DNA from: Isoetes taiwanensis
Taxonomy: Eukaryota; Streptophyta; Lycopodiopsida; Isoetales; Isoetaceae
Assembly (NCBI GenBank): GCA_021234155.1
Contig: JAJEKV010000289.1
Coordinates: 1-64,000 of the forward strand
DNA: 64,000 bases
Direction of reading: 5' to 3'
Shown here one piece after another: positions 23,148 to 32,569 of the stretch (position 1 is its first letter; each line of letters starts with the position of its first letter). Below the pieces are notes generated by a model, which did no database searches, was not told the origin of the DNA, and was given only the letters and a program-made list of their open reading frames with translations. A program made the translations under genes and the position numbers.

Positions 23148-23860
23148 GTGCCAATCACTAAGATTACAATTTGGAATTGCTTAATGTCTCTTGCGGATCC
23201 ATTAGCAAGAACAAAATATAAATTTGATGAGCTTAGTGGGTTGTGTTCTAAGGGTAGGCATCCCAAGAATGTGAAGAAATCGGACATTCTGAAGCGGGAA
23301 TTCCTTAAGCGTATGGAAAGTTTCACTTAAAAATGGTAAAATTCCGTTTCCATGATCCGACCTCGGTTTTGCGGAGGAAGAATTAATTAGTTTTAATCAA
23401 GCGAGTTTACCAACAAGAACTCACAAATCATGAAGTTTCGCACTTGGTTTGCGGAGCATTGCATAACCTTGAACTTTGAAAAGTCGATCAACCACGCAAA
23501 CTTTGAAGTGGATTGGGCCTAGGTTGCTTTTGATTCTATGAAAATGTCGATTATAGCGAAAAGGAAATCTCAATGTGGTGGAGTTGATCCTATTGTTGTC
23601 AATTTGTGTTTGTCATGGAACACTTGAAGTCATTGATGAATGAGAAAAGCAAGGCGAAATTGCCATTGCCAACCAGGAGCATGAACTTCTTAGGCTGGGG
23701 AATGTGCAAGGGTCGGGCAGTCTTTGAAATCACTAGCTTCTATGATGGAGAAAAAGGCGCATAAATTAGCGAGTTGGTAGACACACTCACCCAGCGTTTT
23801 GGTTTCTTGTTGAAAAGTATAGTTTTCTTAGGTCCACATGTTCTTTATTCGAGGAGATTT
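23148..23860 (+). pseudogene. Unclassified coding-like remnant
   Basis: Frames on the plus strand keep protein-like composition: LADPLARTKYKFDELSGLCS, KGRHPKNVKKSDILKREFLK, then KFRTWFAEHCITLNFEK, GGVDPIVVNL, MNEKSKAKLPLPTRSMNFLG and GRAVFEITSFYDGEKGA, with frameshifts between. I do not recognise the family. It lies just after element A and could be a retroelement-associated or plant-transposon gene. Confidence 0.35.
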
Positions 23861-23985
23861 CAAAAAAAAAACCTACATGTAGATCTGTGGAGGTGTGGTT
23901 TTACTAACTAAGCGGTGTTGTTTTTTTAAGTGGACAAGGGCGTCCTTTGTTATTTTAAGGAGAATTTTGTGGTTTTTTTTTTTTT

Positions 23986-24300
23986 AGGGCGTGTGGTTTT
24001 TAAGGAGGTATGTTTTTGTTAAAAAAGCGTGGTTTTTTCTTTTGAGGTAGTGGTGTTTTTAAGGAGGTGTAGTTTTTGGAGGTGTGGTTTATAAGTAAGT
24101 GTAGTTTTTTTTTTTTAAGGATTTGTGGTCTTTGTTTTTTTAGGGCGTGTGGTTTTAAGGAGGTATGTTTTTTTGTTAAAAGGCGTGGTTTTCTTTTGAG
24201 GTGGTGATGTTTCTAAGGAGGTGTAGAGTGCGGTTTATAAAGTAAGTGAGTTTTTTAAGGTTTTTTTCTAAAGGATGTATAGTTCTCTAAAGGGGTGTGG
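23986..24300. repeat. Two-copy ~156-bp T/G-rich duplication
   Basis: AGGGCGTGTGGTTTT...AAGGAGGTATGTTTTT...GCGTGGTTTTCTTTTGAGGT starts at 23,986 and again at 24,142. Both units are themselves built from GGTGTGGTTTTTAAGG-like pieces. Low-complexity; no coding. Confidence 0.7.
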
Positions 24301-24514
24301 TATTTTAAGGTTCTTTATAGCCAATTTTGTAAGCATCATTATACAATCATTACCTTTGCTCCCATCCATATGACACCCCATAAAGTATTCATATATGTTG
24401 TCATTACATGCCATGTGTAAAATGCAATATCTCATCTATTGTCCCTCTACCCCTCATGCTTATAGAAACTAGAATGCAAAGGCATTATGAAGATCCCAAA
24501 ATTGAATTGATTTG

Positions 24515-24550
24515 AATTTAACTTTAACATCCATGGGGACCAACAAGTCT
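24515..24550 (-). repeat. Retroposon 3' end fragment, copy 3
   Basis: Minus strand reads TTGGTCCCCATGGATGTTAA followed by AGTTAAATTCAAATCAATT, close to the GGTCTCCGTGGACGTTAAA end of the 8.3- and 27.0-kb copies but with a different tail. It lies 18 bp from the GATA microsatellite. Confidence 0.4.
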
Positions 24551-24566
24551 ATCGGAGAGGAGAGAG

Positions 24567-24712
<146 letters not shown>

Positions 24713-24749
24713 TATTTTTACGTCATGCCACATTGGCAGCATCCATGAG

Positions 24750-25620
24750 GAGGGAGGGAGGGATGCGATGTAAGGCGCCTCAGTTTTGTTTGAGAGAATA
24801 TTCAGAAGTTTTACGCCATTCCAAAGTTTTTCTTTTAAGCATTTTTTAAGTGGTTTGGATCTTTGTCTTTGCTCTATGGCATGAGCTTCATATCCCTAAA
24901 TTTCAACACATGGATTTTGTTTCCGGCAGAGCAATCCAGCTAAAACAGACCCCTTGCTCCGTTTTCTGCCATTCCGAAGTAAACCAGACCGTCTAGATCC
25001 GGCGATGGCTCCGTTGTTGTTCCATGCTCTGGATAATACATGGTCTTGCATAATTTCCTAGGATTTTATGCATCTGAGTGCATAACATCCTAGCTTGTTC
25101 TTAAATTCTGTTGTGAATGTACAAAGCAAACTTGGGTCACAATGTGTTAGGGCTAGTAGCATAATTTGATCAGCGGTGAGATTTAATCTCGACACATATG
25201 GAAGGATCAGTTTGTTAAGGAGTCATCCACAAAAAAAAAGGCTTGATGTTATTCACGACCGTCATCACTTTTTTTTCAAGTTTCTCCAGGTAAAACAGGG
25301 CACTGTCGTGACAATGCGAGTGCATGTAGACCGTCCCTTAGGGGGAGGTATATTTTTGTATATTTTTATCGTATATTTTATCTCTACACATATAATGTGT
25401 ATAATGTATATTATTGGGTTTTGTGGTGGGAGGCCATGGGAGCCACTATCTAGGGAATATACCACTTGTTATTCTAGATCTGTGACCTCCACGATTTTGA
25501 GACGAAAAATGATGGCAAATTGCAATAGTCTTGATTGAACACATGGTCTGAAAATATAATAAGGACATGATTTTTACATGACCATTCCTCTATTCTAAAA
25601 CCTGCAAAATAAAACAGTGA
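24750..25620. other. No gene recognised
   Basis: Open frames up to 120 codons occur (25,176-25,538, plus), but composition is random-like with poly-A/poly-T runs and no motif. I see no RNA gene. Confidence 0.4.
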
Positions 25621-25624
25621 AGAT

Positions 25625-25710
25625 TAGGGAGGTAGCAAGAACCTCTGCCGGAAGGCCGGAGGATTCGAACTCCCAGGTCCCAATGGCCTCACCAGAGCCC
25701 AAAAAGGAAG
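25625..25710 (-). mobile_element. Possible tRNA-derived SINE head
   Basis: On the minus strand, GAGTTCGAATCC matches an RNA polymerase III B box. About 30 bp upstream, GGGCTCTGGTGAGGCC could be a weak A box. The surroundings do not fold into a convincing tRNA. Weak call. Confidence 0.3.
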
Positions 25711-26689
25711 GAAAGAATGTCTATGTCATGTATAGTGCGCTTCCACATTTGCACCTCCAGGCTTCAGGATAATATTCAAAGGTTTTAGCAATGCCAAGTT
25801 GAATTGGAACATGCGCAAGCTTAAGAATAGCAGCCCCTGGGAGGTGACTCCTCCCTATCGTAGATCCGACCTCTTTATACCTCTCCTCACCGATTCTCCC
25901 TTCGCCATAGTCCACCTCCGCCGGGTTTTGCAGCCACCATTTGCCATAGAATCAGAAAGAAATCATTATGGGTTCTTCTTAAAACAATAAGAAAGAATAA
26001 AACGATCAAGAAGAACCATCTTCTGATCTGGCAGAAGTCTGCTTATCTTCTCTGTTTGTACCTGCTTGGAAATGATGCCTTGCTCTGTTTCAACCTCTTA
26101 GAAACGATGGCCACCCCACAAAAGCAGAGAACCAGGTGCCAAAAAAAAGTGGTAGCGAAAGCTTATCCACGCCTTACAATTTAGGAAAAAATTTTGCTAA
26201 CCATGGCAACAAGAACAAAAATTAGGAACTAAACCTTTAAATGGAAACAAGCTGCTCAAACATGCCAAATTATACAATTTTGCCATATGATACACACGCC
26301 AAGAATCTTACTCTCAACCACTACCTAAAGCATCTCATGCAAATATTGCAAGCTTATGAGCATATGAAGATATGATCGTTGTGTCTTTTGACATATTTGC
26401 ATATTTTGTTTATATGCTAAAAAAAGCATATGACAAGTTGACCATTAGGTTTATAAAAGTCAGCTAGGATCTTGGCCATTGAAAAAGAAACCTCGAAAGC
26501 TATGTAGTCTATTGAAATTTCGTTATACGCTTCTCATGTTGAAGTGTTTGTATTGTCCATGATCATCTCCAAACTTGGAGATAATATCGATCACTCTCAA
26601 TGGCTAAGAAGATTAGCTTTTGCAAGCTTAAAGATATTATCTAATCGTATAGATGACTAGAAACATGTGTCCAGAGATGCTAGGCGTAA

Positions 26690-27660
26690 AATGCCTTCTA
26701 TGATAAGGTTTCTTTTGTGTTATCTTAGGTTCTGGTGGCCCCTTGGGGAAGTAGTCAACCAAGGGCTATATATAGTGTAGCGATTATTGTTAGATCTAGG
26801 TTAGTGGTATTCTAATATAAATATTATGAATTCTACTAGAAACAATGCTCAATGTTGCTGAGCATATGTTGGGAACTGGCAAATGAGACCAACAACCGGC
26901 TACTAGCTTTCTTTCTCGTTTTAGATATGCTAAAGTTTTTATGTCTTTGCTCCTAGTAGTAATGATTGTACTAGCCCATTGTATGGGTCCCATGACCTAT
27001 TGGTCTCCGTGGACGTTAAAAGAACTATTCTATTCTATTCTATTCCTCCATGTGTTGTTTTAGACAAAATGAAAAGGCCATGGCCTTTTACCCAAAAAAT
27101 CACCCATTGGCAAAAAAAAAGGAAAGAAATTTTTTTGCCATGTAACTTTTAACACATTAAATCAAGTCTCAACCCTTGGATTGGATGATGAATTTCAAGA
27201 CATCTGATCTTGGGCTGGATTCACAACATACATATACAAAAACTTTATAAGCCTAGATGCCGGGCATAAATGTCTTCTACGTGAAGGTTTCTTTTGTGTT
27301 AGCTTCATTTACAAACAAGGGGGTATAGATAGTGTAGCAATTGTTGCTAGACCTAGGTTAGTGGTATTTTAATATAAATGTTATGAATGCTACTAGAAAC
27401 AATGCTCAATGCCGCTGAGCATATGTTGAGAGCCGGTAGATGACACCAACTCACGGCTGCAAGCTTTATTTCTCATTTGTTGTCCTTTGCAAAATTAGAT
27501 GTAAAAGATATGCTAAAGTTTTGTAGCAAAAAAGAAAAATTCTTTTTGCCATGTACCCCTTAACACATTAAATGAAGTCTCAGCCCTTGGATTGGATGAT
27601 GAAATCCAAGGCATCAATCTAGGACTGATTTCACAATATACATACACTAGAATCTGTAAA
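26690..27660. repeat. Direct duplication, two units of ~400-560 bp
   Basis: Phrases recur in the same order: GGTTTCTTTTGTGTTA (26,708 / 27,285), TAGGTTAGTGGTATT (about 26,798 / 27,355), ACTAGAAACAATGCTCAATG (26,834 / 27,391), GATATGCTAAAGTTTT (near 26,925 / 27,508) and TTGGATTGGATGATGAA (27,177 / 27,585). Copy 1 is longer because a retroposon end lies inside it. No gene. Confidence 0.8.
26955..27052 (+). repeat. Retroposon 3' end with TTCTA tail, copy 4
   Basis: CTAGTAGTAATGATTGTACT, CCCATTGTATGGGTCCCATG and GGTCTCCGTGGACGTTAAA followed by several ATTCT units. Same family and same end as the 8.3-kb copy but in plus orientation. It interrupts copy 1 of the 26.7-kb duplication. Confidence 0.65.
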
Positions 27661-27911
27661 TAATAGATTGTTCTTTTCCATTTTCTCTTTTTCCTTTCTC
27701 TCTTCTCTTTTCCTTTTTTTTCCCATTCCCCTCCCCTTTTCCTTTCTCTTATTCCCTTTCCATTCCTTCTTACTATTGGGTTGAGTGAATTTGACCCATC
27801 GGATTGGTGAATCACGGATCATTGAGTAATTGATGCAAGACATGCAAACTAAAACTTTATAATATAAAAGATTGGGCCACCAAGAATAATAAGAAAATTA
27901 TTATAATAAGA

Positions 27912-27980
27912 AAGACAGACAGACAGACAACATATGACAGACAAATAGATAGAACAAGCAGGCAGGCAGGTAGGTAGACA
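27912..27980. repeat. Compound GACA/GATA/GGCA short tandem tract
   Basis: GACAGACAGACAGACA, then interrupted GACA, ATAGATAG, GCAGGCAGGCAGG and TAGGTAGAC units. Could be the simple-repeat tail of the SINE-like sequence just to its right, read on the minus strand. Confidence 0.7.
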
Positions 27981-28200
27981 AACAATCAGTTAGTATTTTA
28001 CTATCTATAAGAAGCCACAGCTTGTTGGACAATTTACAACACATCCGAATGGGTCCTGCCCATTCCACTGTACATGGCTGAAATGGCCACCAACCTTACG
28101 ACGACATATGGCCACTTTTTCAATGAGCATTGAACCCCTGACCTTAGGTATGAAAAATTGTTGATAGCGCATGTTCTAGCTATTGCATGGCAAAGAACAA
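27981..28200 (-). mobile_element. Possible tRNA-derived SINE
   Basis: Minus strand has an A-box-like AATAGCTAGAACATGCGC, and about 30 bp on a B-box-like GGGGTTCAATGC, spacing typical of tRNA-related promoters. A ~120-bp unrelated body follows, then the compound short-repeat tract. Head, body and simple tail fit a SINE, but target-site duplications were not identified. Confidence 0.35.
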
Positions 28201-29322
28201 GTAGCGATGGCAGATTGAAGGATTTGTGCATCCATCACAGCAAAAGAAAATTAAATCGGATGCCAGATCAGCCAGTTTAGAGGCAAAATAAAATGATAAA
28301 TAGCAAAATCAGGAGGTTTTGAGATAACCTCTATTTTGGAGAAGAATTGCTTGTGTTTTTCTGCCAGAGCCTATTCTTGATTGCTTACAGAGAAATCACT
28401 GTCTAGGGGCTAGGTGATTTACTCTAGAAGTTATCTACTAGCATTCAGAGGAATTAATTCTTGATAAATCTTCTTTTTTCATAATTGTGCCTTTGATTAA
28501 GGCAAAGTGCCAATAGAGCTATAATGTAAAGGTTCTATGCAGTAGAAGGCCAGTATTTATATAATATTTGTACAAAATACATAATATATAGAGATAAATA
28601 CATGTCATATATCCATATAAGCAAGGGTTTTGGAAAAGAAGAATTTTGTAAAGGGTTTATTGGAGACGTGAAGCTTTGGGAAGGCAAGAGCTTGGAAGAT
28701 TGAATCCAAATTGCATCAAAGAAGTTGAGGAGGTTAGAGCTTGCAAAGGACTGCATCAATTGTCTTCTAAGGTGGGGTTTTTGCTAAGTTAATATGAGGT
28801 TTGATATGCTGCCATGATAAATTATACATGCCTTGGTAAGAGGCCATTGAGTGCAAGGTGTAGATTATCATGCTCTGTCATGAACTAGCACTTGAGAATT
28901 GGGAGGCTTTGTATCTGGAGCAAGCAGAATGCTACTGATAGGGTAAAAACTGATTGATAAGGTAGTTTTTGGAAAGATCATTAGTGTGTGAATAAATTGC
29001 TAATGAATAGTAAATGAGTGTGCACAATTTTAAGGAATATAGCTAGTGATATATTTTGGGGCCTAAGGATGGAATTTGGATCAAGGACCGGTTTGGCATT
29101 AAGATTAAGTAGAAAAAAAGATGATCAGTGATGTGAATCATAAGTTGGAAGATGTGAATTCAATGGGGGATTTTTCTTGAAAGGCCCTTTTTTTTTTTTT
29201 TTTTTAATGCTTGCAAAGAGGGTTAATTACCAAAAAAGCGTTAGCATCTATGAATTTGTACCTCAATATATGAGAGTTAAAATTTGGGCTATGCCTGGAC
29301 TTGTCGAGGCATAGATCGGTGC
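28201..29322. other. No gene recognised
   Basis: AT-rich sequence containing a poly-T run near 29,188-29,206. No supported gene, repeat array or RNA. Confidence 0.5.
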
Positions 29323-29396
29323 CAAACTACTCACATAGTGCGAGAGAGGCGGTTCAAAATTTTTGAAAAGGGTCCTGCACACTCTGTGATGCGTGG
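29323..29396. repeat. Hairpin-containing direct repeat, distal copy
   Basis: CAAACTACTCACATAGTGCG...TTCAAAATTTTTGAAAAG...CTGCACACTCTGTGATG. It matches 30,266-30,340 in the same orientation. Each copy holds its own inverted pair (CTCACANAGTGC / GCNCACTCTGTGAG). The two copies bracket the histone-like ORF region, about 943 bp apart. Confidence 0.65.
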
Positions 29397-29562
29397 GAGA
29401 AAATTCAGTCACTCTATTCAGTCACTTTTTGGCCAAATTAATTAATAAAAATTACTCATGCCATTTGTACAACTATATTAACTAACTATATTAACTACAT
29501 TATTACACTTTGCAACTTAATTAAAACACTTTTTATATTTACAAAAATTTATAAGTACATAT

Positions 29563-29907
29563 TTAACAATCCTCTTTCTTTATAAATCTGGCCAGCTCCA
29601 TATCCCTGGGCATGCACATGACTCTTTTCGCATGGAGGGCACATGCTAAGGAGACCTCAAAATGTTGCACCAGCTTCTGCTCGGCAGCCTCATGTAATGC
29701 AAGCAACATGTCGTCTGTTACTCGCTTCTCCTTGTCGAACTCTTGCGAGATCTCACGGGTCAGTCTTGCAAACGCGGCTCTTGGGATAAGAAGTCCATAG
29801 CTCCTCTGGAAATGTCGAATCTCCCGAGCAGCTTTAGCGAAGTATGAGTCTGTCTTCTGCTTCATGGGGTTCTTTGGTGGTGCAGGTCTCTCTGGGGACG
29901 ACTTCAA
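29563..29907 (-). CDS. Diverged histone H3-fold protein
   Basis: Uninterrupted minus-strand frame ending at a TAA at 29,563. From residue ~27 it aligns without gaps to the whole histone H3 fold. Alpha-N/alpha-1: AAREIRHFQRSYGLLI (H3 has ALREIRxYQKSTELLI). Alpha-1/alpha-2: FARLTREISQEFD. Alpha-2: LLALHEAAEQKLVQHFE. Alpha-3 region: ACALHAKRVMCMPRDMELAR. The family hallmarks HAKRV..MP.D and the EA.E helix are kept, while loop 1 and the last residues (FIKKEDC) differ. The usual Lys-rich H3 tail is missing, so it is not a canonical nucleosomal H3; loop 1 is not lengthened as in typical CenH3. The in-frame opening codon is TTG, and the real N-terminus is probably the overlapping upstream frame, one base out of register. 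It sits where gag would be expected, about 0.6 kb 3' of a PBS. Confidence 0.8.
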   Translation of the reverse strand: MKSSPERPAPPKNPMKQKTDSYFAKAAREIRHFQRSYGLLIPRAAFARLTREISQEFDKEKRVTDDMLLALHEAAEQKLVQHFEVSLACALHAKRVMCMPRDMELARFIKKEDC

Positions 29908-30340
29908 AGTATTCTCTTTTGTTGGCCTTCCTCACCTTATTTGCTTCATAGTACTTGGAGTACACCTCGTACATCTTCATGTACTCCCTCAGTTTCTTCT
30001 TGTACTCCTGCTCATGCTTTACATATGACTCTCGCGACAGCTTGACCTTCTTGAGATCTGCTGTTGCCTTCGGCCATGTCGGGTAGAGAGGTGGTGCTGC
30101 GACTTCTTGGTTCTCGGGGTTGGAAGGTCCCGATCCTTCTGTCGGGCGAGGAATCCTCCAAGCGTCATCGTCCGACTCTGTTTTAGATGAAGATGATGAC
30201 GGCCTATCGTGATCCCGCTCTGTTATTTTGACCCCTTTACTTGGTGTGCTCTTGGTTTTCTTGGTCAAACACTCACACAGTGCGCGAGAGGCCTCTGCAA
30301 AATTTTTGAAAGGCTCTGGGCGCACTCTGTGAGGGGTTAC
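29834..30340 (-). CDS. N-terminal extension region of the H3-fold protein, unclassified
   Basis: Open minus-strand frame following a TAG at about 30,340, with no ATG near its start. It begins inside the proximal hairpin repeat. Composition: a Lys/Ser/Thr start (KKTKSTPSKGVK), a Ser/Asp cluster (RPSSSSSKTESDDDAW), a Pro-rich part, then a charged helix-rich part (KHEQEYKKKLREYMKMYEVY). It ends ~75 bp inside the H3-fold frame, and a one-base shift would join the two. AAGGTGAGG near 29,937 resembles a splice donor, but no suitable acceptor fits, so a frameshift is more likely than an intron. A 3' acceptor-like CCATTAG precedes the frame, so an upstream exon is possible. No known domain recognised. 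Confidence 0.5.
   Translation of the reverse strand, partial: VTPHRVRPEPFKNFAEASRALCECLTKKTKSTPSKGVKITERDHDRPSSSSSKTESDDDAWRIPRPTEGSGPSNPENQEVAAPPLYPTWPKATADLKKVKLSRESYVKHEQEYKKKLREYMKMYEVYSKYYEANKVRKANKREYFEVVPRETCTTKEPHEAEDRLILR
30266..30340. repeat. Hairpin-containing direct repeat, proximal copy
   Basis: CAAACACTCACACAGTGCGC...CAAAATTTTTGAAAGG...GGGCGCACTCTGTGAGGGG. Outer parts are inverted (CTCACACAGTGCGC / GCGCACTCTGTGAG), predicting a stem of ~14 bp with one or two mismatches. Translated on the minus strand, it supplies the first residues of the frame fused to the H3-like region. Confidence 0.65.
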
Positions 30341-30542
30341 TTCCTAATGGCCAGAATTTTCAGGGTTTCTATTTTTTCTTTCCTAATTAACATTATCTTA
30401 ATTTATTGTTCTAAGGATTGGAAAATTTTTTTTTTCCAATTTTTCGAGGTTCATGCTTGGGTTGTTATCCCCAAGACTGAAGGTCTACTGTTAGTCCTAT
30501 CAGGGAAATGATCAATGCCCGACCTTGGTCTACCAAGATGAA

Positions 30543-30555
30543 GGCTCGGATACCA
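30543..30555 (-). promoter_or_regulatory. Primer binding site (initiator tRNA-Met type)
   Basis: Minus strand TGGTATCCGAGCC differs at one base from TGGTATCAGAGCC, the standard complement of the plant initiator methionine tRNA 3' end. It lies one base inside the inner LTR end (…GTCACA), exactly as in LTR retrotransposons. The element interior therefore runs towards lower coordinates, towards the histone-like ORF. Confidence 0.8.
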
Positions 30556-30556
30556 C

Positions 30557-31151
30557 TGTGACGTCCCCTACTTCGTCTACGATGCTCTCATCGTATCGGA
30601 AGGTGGAGTTCATCCCCATGGCAGCCAAGCTGATCGAGGCCGTCCACTGACACCAATTCCTTGGCAAGGAATCGATGAGGAAGAATGGACGGGTCATTTG
30701 TCCCGTCTTCCCTCGGGACCGTCCTAACTGTGGAAGCGTAAACAAACATAAGCACGTGACATCAAATATAAATAGAGCCATCTCGAAGGGTGGCTCACCA
30801 TAGCATACATGTGTGAGCATATCAACAACATCATCAACAATAGGAGATCCTACCCAAGGCGCAGGCTCCAGTGGTACGGACTGACGGTTTGGGTCTCCAG
30901 AAGTCGTTGCAGAGAGAATTCATGTCAATAGATTGGGCTGACATAGGAACATGGCTGTTGGGAAGTCCAGTCCATTCGCCCCTCCTGTGCATACATTGTA
31001 GAATAGGATGAAGAGTCTTGGGACTAGACCGTAGCCTGTTGGGTGCATTGCCAAGGGGGCTACTTTTGGGTTTCATCTCCCCAGCCTCGATGAGGAAGGA
31101 AGGGGATCACCCCCTCCAGAGTACGCATGCCCATCACAGGCGGCTAGAGGG
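30557..31151 (-). mobile_element. LTR of the histone-carrying element (truncated)
   Basis: Starts on the plus strand with TGTGACGTCCCC next to the PBS. Internal blocks (GTCCCGTCTTCCC, GGAAGCGTAAACAAACATA, CATCTCGAAGGGTGGCTCAC) match the neighbouring LTR at 31,152 and the one at 11,008. After ~595 bp it runs straight into the start of the next LTR, so its outer part has been lost or replaced. Confidence 0.65.
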
Positions 31152-32505
31152 TGTGACGCTCCCAGAATCTATAAGATGCTCCCATTATACAAATACAGGA
31201 ATTCCCCTCCTGTGGTGACTACATCACCATGGTAGGGCCACCCGTCATACTCGGACCACTTGGGATGGCCAAGTGACCGGGCGAGGAACACAGAGGTGTC
31301 ATTCGTCCCACGTCCCTATATAGCGGAAGCGTATATACATATTAGCATACAACAATCATGCTCAAATAATATACCACCACGAAGGGTGGCCCATCCATCA
31401 TCATCAACGAAAAGACAATACAACCATAAATAACATGAGCAATACACCCAAGGGCGCTACCCGGGGCTCAGACTCCATGGGATCAACTAATGGTCAGCCT
31501 CAAGATATCAACAGACGGAAGTATAACATGGCATTGGCTGGCATAAGACAATGGCTAGGGTAGTCCACTCCATCCGCCCCTCCTGTGCACACTTTGCAGA
31601 TAGGCTGAAACATACTATGGCGTGGTTGTAGCCTTTCGGAGACGTAATCTCATGGAACCACCCTATGAGACTACTCCGAGTTGCATCTCCCTAGTCTGAT
31701 GAAGCAAGTCAGGGAAGTGTCCCCTCCCCGAACATAATGGATCCATGGGTGTGCTAGAGAACGCGTGCCTCCTTACCGACCCCCGCATCCGTACCGGCAC
31801 GCTCCCGCGACCCAGGAGGTGTCGGACCCATACCCCACCCCACCGCGAGGACCGGCTATAAGCTTAGCACACTGTAGGAGTCTTGTAGCTGCGCTAGCAA
31901 GACCCCACCCCCGTTTCACCATTGTGCTCGTTGTCTAGTGCTGAATCATGCGATAGCCTCTACAGCCAGGTGGGCTCTTGTGCACAGGCTGCAACTATTG
32001 GGTATTAAGGGGGTCTAGCTAGAAACATCTCTAGTTCTAAGAGGCTTTTAGGTCTCTACCATTCCCTTAATCTCAATACAGGGAGGGAGCAGAAAGAAAG
32101 AATATAAACACCATTCAAGTATCCATCATCATTATAATAACACATGAAAGAGAATTTAACCATTCCATCTATTCAAAGAAGTGTTAGCAGAAGTACAAAC
32201 TATCTAGGGACTAACCAGTCTCTTGGCTGGAGCCATTATCAACGGAAAGCCTCCATTCCTCAGTGCATTTGGCAAGGCGGTATTTGCTCCTCCTCTCCTC
32301 TTCCCTAATCGATTTTTGGGGCAGAAATGGGGTAGGACCCCAATTTCTCCTCTCAAATTGGCAAGTCCCACTTGGCCAATTGATTTAGGCCAGGTGGCGC
32401 TTCCCTGTTGGTTCCATTTAAGTAATTATAACCTAATTAGCATAGTTAGGTTATTTATACACTAATTTTATTAGCATAGCTAATAAAATTCCTTTTAAGT
32501 GAACC
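31152..32505 (-). mobile_element. LTR of the adjacent chromovirus-like element (probable 3' LTR)
   Basis: Starts (plus strand) TGTGACGCTCCCAG, then GTGTCATTCGTCCC, CCCTATATAGCGGAAGCGTA and ACCACGAAGGGTGGCCCATC, homologous to the LTR next to it. It continues ~750 bp further, to about 32,505, where the minus strand shows a purine-rich AATAGGAGG candidate polypurine tract after the integrase C-terminus. The outer boundary is approximate. The TATATAG near 31,318 belongs to a region shared by both LTRs. Confidence 0.55.
32428..32490. repeat. Two adjacent perfect palindromes
   Basis: ATAACCTAA/TTAGGTTAT (32,428-32,436 with 32,446-32,454, loop TTAGCATAG), then AATTTTATTAGC/GCTAATAAAATT (32,464-32,475 with 32,479-32,490, loop ATA). 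Both include TTAGCATAG. They lie inside the LTR near its outer end, where U3 regulatory sites would be. Confidence 0.85.
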
Positions 32506-32569
32506 CAGGTTACCTCCTATTGACCCTTAGGGGTCTAGTTAAATACTGGTGACGTGTCATAGTATGCAT

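Noticed and set aside
25625-25710. Functional tRNA gene
   Set aside because: A B-box-like match only; acceptor and anticodon stems do not form.
27513-27843. Lys/Arg/Glu-rich minus-strand ORFs
   Set aside because: They arise from a TTTCTCTTTTCC pyrimidine stretch; no domain or start context.
29563-29907. Calling the H3-fold ORF a centromeric CenH3
   Set aside because: Loop 1 is not lengthened and the tail is unlike known CenH3; the fold match alone does not support that role.
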